Shown in pieces: positions 1-6,201 of a DNA stretch of 12,186 bases. A program made the position numbers and the translations under genes. The stretch lies in the NCBI GenBank assembly GCA_023246815.1, contig JAHFHR010000018.1, positions 1 to 12,186 of the forward strand, in the 5' to 3' direction. The stretch is from a bacterium (GTDB lineage Bacteria; Patescibacteriota; Patescibacteriia; Buchananbacterales; UBA6539). Within the stretch, counting starts at the first letter, position 1, and each line of letters begins with the position of its first letter. The notes under the pieces are model-generated. The model was not told the DNA's origin. It saw nothing but the letters and a program-made list of their open reading frames with translations, and made no database searches.

Positions 1-132
1 CTGACTATTATGATACAAAATATGACTATGCTCACGAGGCACTTCAGTGGTCTTCAAAAAAGACAGCACAAACATAAACACCAAAAAACCGATGAGCACT
101 AAACGAAATAGATGAGTGATGAATAGTGGCAT
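1..132 (-). CDS. Partial N-terminus of a membrane protein, unrecognised
   Basis: An open frame begins at ATG 132-130 and runs 44 codons without a stop to the left edge, so the gene continues outside the window. Residues about 8-27 are strongly hydrophobic (Leu, Val, Phe, Ile) after a short start with His and Arg. This looks like an N-terminal membrane anchor or uncleaved signal segment with the rest outside the cell. The visible end is polar and contains two His. No family can be named from 44 residues. The ATG lies only two bases after the T-run of the terminator that closes the upstream ahcY unit. The true start could therefore be a later codon, for example the Met at residue 20, or the gene may use a very short leader. 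No Shine-Dalgarno sequence is visible. Confidence 0.55.
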   Translation of the reverse strand, partial: MPLFITHLFRLVLIGFLVFMFVLSFLKTTEVPREHSHILYHNSQ

Positions 133-134
133 AC

Positions 135-162
135 AAAAAAATCAACACGGCGCTGTGTTGAT
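135..162 (-). terminator. Rho-independent terminator after ahcY
   Basis: On the minus strand an 8-bp perfect stem (ATCAACAC at 162-155 with GTGTTGAT at 148-141) encloses a 6-base loop and is followed at once by six T residues (140-135). It lies 28 bases beyond the ahcY stop, as expected for the end of the UXS-epimerase-kinase-ahcY unit. On the plus strand no T-run follows the stem, so it should act in one direction only. Confidence 0.85.
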
Positions 163-189
163 ACAAATGCGTTGTAGCTTTTCTAACTT

Positions 190-1446
190 CTAGGTTCCGA
201 TTTCCCAGCTCGCGAGATACTTCTGCTGTTGAGGGGTCAGGGTGTCTATTGAAACGCCCATTGACCGTAGCTTAGCAACAGCAACCCAATTTTCAATAGT
301 CTGTGGCACGTCATAGACCTTGTGTTGCAGCGTTTTGGCCTGTTTCACCACATACTCAGTGGCGAGTGCTTGAGTAGCAAAACTCATATCCATTACTGAT
401 GCCGGATGACCTTCGGCAGCTGCAAGGTTGATCAGTCTACCCTCACCCAACAGGTAGATTCGCTTGTTGCTCGGCAACGTGTACTCATCAACAAAATTAC
501 GAATGTTACGGCGAACATTTTTTGCCATTTTTTTCAAAGTCTTCACGTCAATCTCAACGTCAAAATGTCCTGAGTTGCATACCACGGCACCGTCTTTCAT
601 CTTTTTAAAATGCTCTTTACGAATGACGCCAGTATTACCAGTCAAAGTGCAAAACAAATCACCAATAGCCGCAGCCCGACTCATCGGCAATACCCGAAAA
701 CCGTCCATCGCCGCTTCCATTGCTTTAATCGGATCAATCTCGGTCACGATAACATTGGCACCCATACCGCGGGCGCGCGATGCAAATCCTCGGCCGCACC
801 AGCCATATCCAGCAGTAACCACATTTTTCCCAGCAATCAACATGTCCGTAGCACGAATAATACCGTCAAGCGTTGACTGTCCGGTACCATAACGATTGTC
901 AAACATGTTTTTGGTCTTGGCGTCATTGACCGCGACAATCGGTACAAGCAGTTTACCGGCACGCTCAAGCGCTTTAAGGCGAATCACACCAGTAGTAGTT
1001 TCTTCCATTGAACCCTTAACGTTTGCGGCTTGTTTCTTGTACTTTGTATGCAACAGTGATAATAAATCAGCACCATCATCCATGGTCACATCAGGTCGAT
1101 GCTTAATGGCGGATTCAAGATGACGATAGTAGGTTTGACGATTCTCACCAAATCGAGCAAACACCGCGATGCCATAGTCTTTAGAAAGCGATGCAGCCAC
1201 GTCGTCCTGGGTTGATAGCGGATTTGACGCACACAACAATACATTTGCACCACCAGCCTTTAGGGTGCGGACTAAGTTGGCGGTTTCAGCAGTAACGTGT
1301 AGGCAGCATGAAACCTTCAAACCAGCTAATGGTTTTGATTTTGAAAAACGCGCTTTGATTGCGGCGAGTACTGGCATGTCTTGTGCCGCCCACTCAATGC
1401 GCTTTTTACCTGCTGGCGCTAGTTTAAGACTGGTTACATCACTCAT
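190..1446 (-). CDS. ahcY: S-adenosylhomocysteine hydrolase (adenosylhomocysteinase)
   Basis: Cytosolic NAD-dependent enzyme that splits S-adenosylhomocysteine into adenosine and homocysteine, relieving product inhibition of methyltransferases. The 418-residue protein shows the family signatures in order: the substrate-domain His in CLHVTAET (H50), EETTTG (148-153), NDAKTKNMFDNRYGTGQS with the conserved Lys177 (174-191), and the NAD-binding glycine loop GYGWCGRG (213-220). GHPASVMDMSFA lies near the C-terminus. It ends in WEIGT and lacks the extra C-terminal Lys/Tyr tail of eukaryotic and many bacterial forms, which matches the shorter thermophile/archaeal-type enzymes. It starts at ATG 1446, 16 bases after the stop of the PfkB kinase gene, with at most a weak TAGG upstream. 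The gene is last in its unit, before a clear terminator. The kinase upstream probably removes the adenosine this enzyme releases. Confidence 0.95.
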   Translation of the reverse strand: MSDVTSLKLAPAGKKRIEWAAQDMPVLAAIKARFSKSKPLAGLKVSCCLHVTAETANLVRTLKAGGANVLLCASNPLSTQDDVAASLSKDYGIAVFARFGENRQTYYRHLESAIKHRPDVTMDDGADLLSLLHTKYKKQAANVKGSMEETTTGVIRLKALERAGKLLVPIVAVNDAKTKNMFDNRYGTGQSTLDGIIRATDMLIAGKNVVTAGYGWCGRGFASRARGMGANVIVTEIDPIKAMEAAMDGFRVLPMSRAAAIGDLFCTLTGNTGVIRKEHFKKMKDGAVVCNSGHFDVEIDVKTLKKMAKNVRRNIRNFVDEYTLPSNKRIYLLGEGRLINLAAAEGHPASVMDMSFATQALATEYVVKQAKTLQHKVYDVPQTIENWVAVAKLRSMGVSIDTLTPQQQKYLASWEIGT

Positions 1447-1462
1447 AGAAAATACCTACGTA

Positions 1463-2422
1463 TTATAGCGTCTGTTTAAAATTTTGTCCAAATCGCTTCT
1501 TTACCATCGCCCAGGTAAAGTGATGACGTTGGGTGCCATACTGCTCAACCGCGTAGGCAGCGACCACGCTGGCCAGTCTACCACTGGTTGGTAAATCAAG
1601 GCCGCGCTGCAAACCGACAATCAGTCCAGCGCGATAGGCATCACCAGCACCAGTGGGATCAACAACTTTTTTAACGTGGGCGGCTTTGATTTTATGAAGT
1701 GTGGTGCCAGTCCGCAACACGGAGCCTTTATCTGCCAACGTCGCGACCACCATACCAGCTTTACCAAGTAACTGTTTCATTGACCAACCGGTTTTCTTGC
1801 TGATCAAACTAATTTCATAGTCATTGCCAATCAACACCATACAGCCAGTGATTGCCAAGCGCAGCTGCGCACCGGACAACGATGTCACCTGCTGTCCCGG
1901 ATCAAATAGATACTGAATTTTCTTCTTTTTGAAAATGGCTGGAAGTGTAACCATGTCAATTGGATGCTGCGCTGAAACAACTGCCAGCGCTGTTGTGGGT
2001 AACGATACCTTTTTTCTGGTAATCGGCTCAAGCATTGCTCCGGGAAAAAATCCGGCAATCTGATTATCACGACGATCAGTAATAATATAGGCTGAAGCAG
2101 TGTGCTCGTTTTTGACGGTCATCAGATGTGATGTAGTAATATTATTTTTGACTAACCATTGTTTGTACGGCGCAAAATCGCTTGCTCCGACCCGTGCCAG
2201 AATAACAGGATGAGCTCCAAGCAGTGCTAAATTGTAAGCGATATTGCCGGCAGTGCCACCAAATCCGGTTTCCATTTTTTCTACAAAAAAAGACACATTG
2301 AGATTGTGAATTTTGTCCGGCATAATCTCATTCTTAAAATAGCCCGGAAAATTCATGATCCGGTCATACGCAACGCTGCCCGTGAGTAGTACCGTTTGAT
2401 TTATTTTTGGCTTTTGAACCAT
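1463..2422 (-). CDS. PfkB-family kinase, probable adenosine/nucleoside kinase
   Basis: Ribokinase-fold kinase of 319 residues, which transfers phosphate from ATP to a sugar or nucleoside hydroxyl. Both PfkB signatures are present: the N-terminal glycine motif GGTAGN (55-60, followed by IAYNLALLG) and the C-terminal DPTGAGDAYRAG (255-266), whose Asp261 is the expected catalytic base with the anion hole of GAGD. Substrate cannot be read from motifs alone, because PfkB kinases also include ribokinases and fructokinases. The gene sits 16 bases upstream of ahcY, whose product is adenosine, so adenosine kinase is the best guess. The start at ATG 2422 lies inside the 3' end of the epimerase gene (22-base overlap) with no visible SD, which suggests translational coupling. 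No in-frame start just downstream would keep the first beta strand (VLLTGSVAYD). Confidence 0.87.
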   Translation of the reverse strand: MVQKPKINQTVLLTGSVAYDRIMNFPGYFKNEIMPDKIHNLNVSFFVEKMETGFGGTAGNIAYNLALLGAHPVILARVGASDFAPYKQWLVKNNITTSHLMTVKNEHTASAYIITDRRDNQIAGFFPGAMLEPITRKKVSLPTTALAVVSAQHPIDMVTLPAIFKKKKIQYLFDPGQQVTSLSGAQLRLAITGCMVLIGNDYEISLISKKTGWSMKQLLGKAGMVVATLADKGSVLRTGTTLHKIKAAHVKKVVDPTGAGDAYRAGLIVGLQRGLDLPTSGRLASVVAAYAVEQYGTQRHHFTWAMVKKRFGQNFKQTL

Positions 2423-3318
2423 GTAATCGTTTTTTGAATACCAGTTTCTAAATCTATCGTAGGAACAAACCCAAGCTCTTGAGTTGCCTTTGAATGATCA
2501 AGCGCGCTGCGTTGTTGGTCAACCGGTCGTGCCGGATTATAGGTCACCGTTACTGGTGATTGAGCAGCAGCAATAATCTTCTTAGCAAGTTCGGCGATAC
2601 TAGTCTCAATAGCAGTACCAATATTATAGATACCAACTTGAGCAGTAGCAAGTGCTTTGAGGTTTGCCTGTACAACGTCACCGACAAATACAAAATCACG
2701 GGTTTGTGATCCATCGCCGTTAATTACTAATCGTTTGCCAACAACAGCACGAGCAGTAAAGATTGCCACTACGCCACCTTCACCCCGCCAACTCTGACGT
2801 GGTCCATACACATTGGCATACCGCAATGTCACAAATGGCAATTGAGACGTCTGGTAATAATACTCCAAATATTTCTCTCCGGCTAATTTACCAATACCGT
2901 ATGGTGATGGTGCGAGAAGCGGACTGTCTTCTGTGGTTGGTACCACACCATTGTCGCCGTATACCGCGGCACTTGAAGAAAAAATAATTTTTTTAACACC
3001 TAAACGCTGACTGTTCTCTAAAAGATTAAGCGTGCCAATTATATTTTGTTCAGCATCCCAAAGTGGATTTGCCATTGATCTATGAATATTAATCTGGGCG
3101 GCTAGATGAAACACTGCCTCGGGTTGTTCGCGGTCAAATACACGGCGTACCTTCGGAGCGGCGACATTTAACTCAATCAATTTTGCATTAGGATTGAGAT
3201 TTTGTTTATGACCAGTTGAAAGATCATCAATAACAACAACCTCATGTCCTGCTATAACAAGTGCATCAACAAGATGACTACCAATAAACCCAGCACCGCC
3301 GGTAACTAATATCTTCAT
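2401..3318 (-). CDS. NAD-dependent UDP-sugar 4-epimerase (GalE-like, extended SDR)
   Basis: Extended short-chain dehydrogenase/reductase of 305 residues, probably interconverting UDP-glucose/UDP-galactose or their N-acetyl forms for surface polysaccharide. Seen in the sequence: the Rossmann motif TGGAGFIG (6-13), the acidic residues after the second strand (VIDDLSTG, 29-36) typical of NAD preference, the catalytic SSSAAVYG (114-121) and the Tyr-Lys pair YGIGK (Y140, K144). These are followed by LRYANVYGPRQ. The length fits the short bacterial/archaeal epimerase group rather than the ~340-residue E. coli GalE type. Its exact substrate is not determined, and a dehydratase or other 4-epimerase in this family is possible. 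The start ATG overlaps the stop of the decarboxylase gene in an ATGA junction, indicating coupled translation in one operon. Confidence 0.88.
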   Translation of the reverse strand: MKILVTGGAGFIGSHLVDALVIAGHEVVVIDDLSTGHKQNLNPNAKLIELNVAAPKVRRVFDREQPEAVFHLAAQINIHRSMANPLWDAEQNIIGTLNLLENSQRLGVKKIIFSSSAAVYGDNGVVPTTEDSPLLAPSPYGIGKLAGEKYLEYYYQTSQLPFVTLRYANVYGPRQSWRGEGGVVAIFTARAVVGKRLVINGDGSQTRDFVFVGDVVQANLKALATAQVGIYNIGTAIETSIAELAKKIIAAAQSPVTVTYNPARPVDQQRSALDHSKATQELGFVPTIDLETGIQKTITWFKSQK

Positions 3319-4250
3319 ACAACGGTTTTAAAATATTCAATAGTTTTATCAAGCCCCTCGTCAAGTTGAATCTTTGGTCCCCAGTTAAGCTGTGTTTGAG
3401 CAAGTGTAATATCAGGTTTGCGCTGTTTTGGGTCCCCTGCCCGATTTTCAGTAGGCGTTGCATCAAACTCAACTAAACCACCAAGTTTCGCAACTACCTT
3501 TTGTGCCAACTCTTTAATGGTAAATTCTCCAGGATTACCCAGATTAATCGGACCAACAACATCAGGTGCTTGCATCATTGCATGCAACCCTGCCACCATA
3601 TCTGACACGTAGCAAAACGAGCGTGTGTGTGAACCGTCGCCGTGCACGGTTAACTGTTCACCGCGCAACGCTTGCAAAATAAAATTTGACACCACTCGAC
3701 CATCATCAAGTGCCATGTTCGGACCATAGGTGTTAAAAATGCGTACCACTTTGATGGGAATGCGGTGTTCGCGATGGTAATCAAAAAATAATGTTTCGGC
3801 ACAACGCTTGCCTTCATCATAGCAAGCGCGCGGACCAATTGGATCAACGTTGCCATGGTACGTTTCCGGTTGCGGATGCACTTCTGGATCTCCATAGACT
3901 TCCGAAGTTGACGTTTGTAGCACGGGAATACCTCCCAATTTTTTGGAGAGTTCAAGCACATTGATTGCTCCCAGTACACTGGTGCGTACGGTTTCAACTG
4001 GATTTTTTTGGTAATACTTAGGTGAGGCCGGACAAGCTAAGTTATAAATCTGATCAACGGTCACGTCAAATGGCTGAGTAATATCATGCTCCATCAATTC
4101 AAAATTTTTATTTGATACTAATGATTCTATGTTCTCTCTTTGACCACTAAAAAAATTATCCAAGCACACCACCTGGTGTCCCTGGTCAAGCAAAAATGCG
4201 CACAGATGAGATCCAATAAATCCGGCACCGCCGGTAACAAGAATTTTCAT
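3315..4250 (-). CDS. UDP-glucuronate decarboxylase (UDP-xylose synthase)
   Basis: Extended SDR enzyme of 311 residues that converts UDP-glucuronate to UDP-xylose and CO2 through a 4-keto intermediate, using bound NAD. Family-typical segments are all present: TGGAGFIG (6-13), VCLDNFFSGQREN (28-40), LACPASPKYY (71-80), TSTSEVYGDPEVHPQ (113-127, with the active-site Glu117), and ACYDEGKR (142-149, with Tyr144 and Lys148). RIFNTYGPNM follows. CPASP and YDEGKR separate it from GalE and from dTDP-glucose dehydratases. The start at ATG 4250 has no SD. It lies 90 bases after prfB, behind a large inverted tandem repeat. The product may feed xylose or pentose units into a surface glycan together with the epimerase encoded next. 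No UDP-glucose dehydrogenase to supply UDP-glucuronate is in the window. Confidence 0.93.
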   Translation of the reverse strand: MKILVTGGAGFIGSHLCAFLLDQGHQVVCLDNFFSGQRENIESLVSNKNFELMEHDITQPFDVTVDQIYNLACPASPKYYQKNPVETVRTSVLGAINVLELSKKLGGIPVLQTSTSEVYGDPEVHPQPETYHGNVDPIGPRACYDEGKRCAETLFFDYHREHRIPIKVVRIFNTYGPNMALDDGRVVSNFILQALRGEQLTVHGDGSHTRSFCYVSDMVAGLHAMMQAPDVVGPINLGNPGEFTIKELAQKVVAKLGGLVEFDATPTENRAGDPKQRKPDITLAQTQLNWGPKIQLDEGLDKTIEYFKTVV

Positions 4251-4260
4251 TGAAAAAGCT

Positions 4261-4358
4261 AGTAAGTAAAGTAAGCAAGGTAAGTAAATTAAAAAACGAG
4301 CCGATACGCCAAATGGACTACTTTGCTTATCTCGCTTATTTTACTTACCTCGCTTACT
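4261..4358. repeat. Period-9 tandem repeat forming a long inverted repeat
   Basis: Both sides of the prfB-UXS gap carry 9-base tandem units with consensus RGTAAGYRA, in opposite orientation. The cores 4270-4292 and 4336-4358 are inverted copies matching at 21 of 23 positions. In the minus-strand RNA one mismatch becomes a G-U wobble, so 22 of 23 positions could pair around a 43-base loop. The tandem units extend past the core, to 4261 on the left and to about 4321 inside the loop. The right arm overlaps the end of prfB: the last five codons (Ser-Lys-Arg-Gly-Lys) and the stop codon lie inside it. It might act as an mRNA stabiliser, an attenuator between prfB and the sugar-nucleotide genes, or simply an expanding repeat; the sequence does not decide. 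Confidence 0.85.
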
Positions 4359-5451
4359 CACTGCTCCCGTGTATCTTAAGTAATTTTCAATGAATTCGTC
4401 AAGGTTACCATTGAGCACCGCGTCGGGGTCAGTTGACTCAAAATCCGTACGGTGATCCTTGACCAGTTTGTAGGGCTGCAGCACGTATGACCGAATCTGA
4501 TTGCCCCACTGCGCCGCCAACACCTCACCACGGATCTGGGCCAACTCTTTGCCTTGTGCCACCTCGGACAACGTCGCCAGCTTCGCGCGTAAAATTGATA
4601 GGGCGGTTTTTCGATTTTGCAACTGTGAGCGCTCATTCTGTACCCGGACCACCAAGCCTGTCGGTAGATGGGTAATGCGTACCGCTGAATCAGTGGTGTT
4701 AACACTCTGTCCGCCTCGGCCACCGGCACGCATCGTTTCAATTTTTAAATCTTCTTCCTTGAGCACCACCTCATCTTCAGGTAGTTGCGGAATAACTTCA
4801 ACCAACGCAAATGACGTATGGCGCATTTTTTCGGCATCAAATGGTGAGATGCGAACCAACCGATGCACGCCGGCTTCCGATTTTAAATTGCCATAGGCAT
4901 ACGCGCCGTTCACTTCAAATGTAACACTCTTTAATCCGGCTTCGTTGCCGCGTGACTCATCAATAATACGCGTAGCAAAACCTCGGCGTTCGGCATAGCG
5001 CAGATACATCCGAAGTAGCATGTCCGCCCAATCCTGCGCTTCAACACCGCCAGTACCAGCATGAATGGAAATGATTGCCGGAGAGTGGTCATACTTTCCC
5101 GAAAATAATACGAGAAACTCCAGCTGATCATACTGCTGCCGTAACGCCTGATACTCCTTGAGTAAATCCGGCTCAAGAGAAAACTCATAATGAGTCTCGG
5201 CTTCGCGAGCCATTACCACACTAGCGTCAACGCGTCGCAACAGCTCATCCCAGGCATACAAAATCTGACGAGTGCTCTCGTGCTGCTGAGTCAGCTGCCG
5301 CGCTCGTTCAGGATGACTCCAAAGATTGGGGTCGGCCACCTGTTGTGCTAATTGTCGGACCTCGTTACGTAGACCGTCCAGGTCAAAGTAACCTCCTTGT
5401 AGCTACAATCTTATGCTGTAGCTCCTCAAATTGTTGGATGAGATCTTTCAT
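4341..5451 (-). CDS. prfB: Peptide chain release factor 2, with programmed +1 frameshift
   Basis: Class I release factor that recognises UGA and UAA and triggers peptidyl-tRNA hydrolysis on the ribosome. The gene is split into two frames. A 22-codon first frame starts at ATG 5451 and ends at TGA 5385-5383. The second continues after a +1 shift at CTT TGA C, giving 22 + 347 = 369 residues, close to E. coli RF2 (365). In the joined protein the stop-recognition tripeptide SPF falls at about 202-204 and the catalytic GGQ (in MRAGGRGGQSV) at about 246-248. Without the shift the longest single-frame reading would have to begin at GTG 5339 and lose the N-terminal coiled helix. ATG 5451 lies seven bases after the stop of the upstream gene and has no SD. 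The last five codons and stop are inside a tandem repeat. Confidence 0.96.
5382..5397 (-). promoter_or_regulatory. prfB +1 programmed frameshift site
   Basis: Read on the minus strand: AGGAGG (5397-5392), the spacer TTA, the slippery Leu codon CTT (5388-5386), the in-frame stop TGA (5385-5383), then C. The SD-like hexamer ends three bases before CTT, the same arrangement as the classical prfB recoding site, where anti-SD pairing pushes the ribosome forward one base. After the shift, GAC CTG GAC is read in the frame that runs to the stop at 4341. By the known mechanism, low RF2 means slow termination at UGA and more shifting, so RF2 controls its own synthesis. Confidence 0.95.
5397..5408. repeat. 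12-bp perfect palindrome beside the prfB recoding site
   Basis: TTGTAGCTACAA is a perfect 12-base palindrome inside the short first frame of prfB. Its last base is the first A of the AGGAGG stimulator. As RNA it could form at most a 4-bp stem with a 4-base loop, so a structural role is weak. It may be chance in a short coding stretch. Confidence 0.5.
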
Positions 5452-5458
5452 TTGAGAG

Positions 5459-5857
5459 TTATTTAATACTACACCCTTGTACTTCGTCAAACACTAATGG
5501 CGTTCCCGGATCGCCACACAAGCACGACGTTCCAAAACGATTTTTATACCATGCGCCATTGGTATCTTCGCACAGCGTCTGTTGTCGCTCAAGCGCTACG
5601 AGCGTCGCCTGCGAAATACGCTGACAACTCTTAAAAACAATAGTGGGATCTTCGTTGCTGAGCGGACCATAAATTCCCTCGCAATATTTTTTATCCAAGC
5701 AAACGATTTCATCAGTGATGCTGCCACAAAACGATATTTTTTGGATGTACTCAGCAACATACCGATTAGCAATACCACGGTAAAAGTAACTAAAGATACC
5801 AGCGAATATCGCAACGGCGATAAAGACAGAAAAAATAGTGGTGGTTCTCTTTGACAT
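5459..5857 (-). CDS. Small membrane-anchored protein with eight cysteines, unrecognised
   Basis: The 132-residue protein has a short basic N-terminus (MSKR) and a hydrophobic segment at about 8-26, then a polar domain predicted to lie outside the membrane. That domain has eight cysteines (44, 53, 59, 78, 96, 112, 114, 129), an even number that could form four disulfides. The tail has the spacing Cys-Glu-Asp-x-Asn-Gly-x-Trp, then Cys-Leu-Cys-Gly, then Gly-Cys near the end, which looks like a compact disulfide-knotted module. I do not recognise a named family. The start ATG 5857 lies two bases after the stop of the methyltransferase gene, and its own stop is seven bases before the prfB start. 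It is therefore packed in one transcription unit, although its job is probably unrelated to translation termination. Confidence 0.8.
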   Translation of the reverse strand: MSKRTTTIFSVFIAVAIFAGIFSYFYRGIANRYVAEYIQKISFCGSITDEIVCLDKKYCEGIYGPLSNEDPTIVFKSCQRISQATLVALERQQTLCEDTNGAWYKNRFGTSCLCGDPGTPLVFDEVQGCSIK

Positions 5858-5859
5858 AT

Positions 5860-6201
5860 TTAAAACTCAAATAATACAGAACCAAACTGTTGTACGCGAC
5901 CTACACGCACCTGCACACCCTCGCGCGATAACAATGCGATTTTTTTTGGCGATCCTCCACCATATCCACCCAGCGCGCCATCTGATTTTACCACCCGATG
6001 ACACGGTACTGCGGGAGCGCATGGATTTTTGTGCAGAGCATTGCCGACTGCCCGAGCCGCCTGCGGCGTACCAACCGCGCGCGCCAGTTCCTGATAGGTA
6101 GTAACGCGGCCACGCGGCACGCGCCGCACCACGGCCAATACTGCCTGTTCAAATGCGGAAAGACGAGCTAGTGCTGGGTGGTGTTTTAATACCTTACTCA
6201 T
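5860..6201 (-). CDS. O6-alkylguanine-DNA alkyltransferase domain protein (MGMT/Ogt type)
   Basis: Single-domain protein of 113 residues matching the C-terminal DNA-binding and active-site domain of O6-methylguanine-DNA methyltransferases, which repair alkylated guanine by moving the alkyl group to their own cysteine. Visible: the helix-turn-helix region VPRGRVTTYQELARAVG (28-44, with the conserved Tyr36), the arginine finger in RAVGNALHKNP (R50), the acceptor motif PCHRV (Cys67), and DGALGGYGGG, the substrate-side loop. The N-terminal domain of Ogt/Ada is missing. That size is typical of alkyltransferase-like (ATL) proteins, but ATLs usually replace the acceptor Cys, which is kept here. It is therefore either a minimal true methyltransferase or an ATL-like damage sensor with Cys. 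Its start overlaps the preceding gene by eight bases. Confidence 0.92.
   Translation of the reverse strand: MSKVLKHHPALARLSAFEQAVLAVVRRVPRGRVTTYQELARAVGTPQAARAVGNALHKNPCAPAVPCHRVVKSDGALGGYGGGSPKKIALLSREGVQVRVGRVQQFGSVLFEF

Noticed and set aside
464..892. Plus-strand open frames across ahcY, prfB, ftsZ, ftsA and elsewhere
   Set aside because: They lie opposite strongly conserved minus-strand genes, show no family motifs and have low-complexity Ser/Thr/Pro composition typical of antisense shadows.
4291..4335. Intrinsic terminator after prfB using the T-run at 4296-4291
   Set aside because: Only a 4-bp CGAG/CTCG pairing precedes the T-run on the minus strand. The long inverted repeat does not end in a T-run.
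4261..4358. CRISPR array at the repeated sequence
   Set aside because: The units are 9 bases and contiguous, without spacers, and no cas genes are present. The same holds for the 7-base units at 7827-7861.
3315..5451. UGA recoded as glycine, as in Gracilibacteria/SR1
   Set aside because: UXS ends in TGA within an ATGA junction, and TGA is the programmed stop in the prfB recoding site. No conserved gene body contains in-frame TGA.
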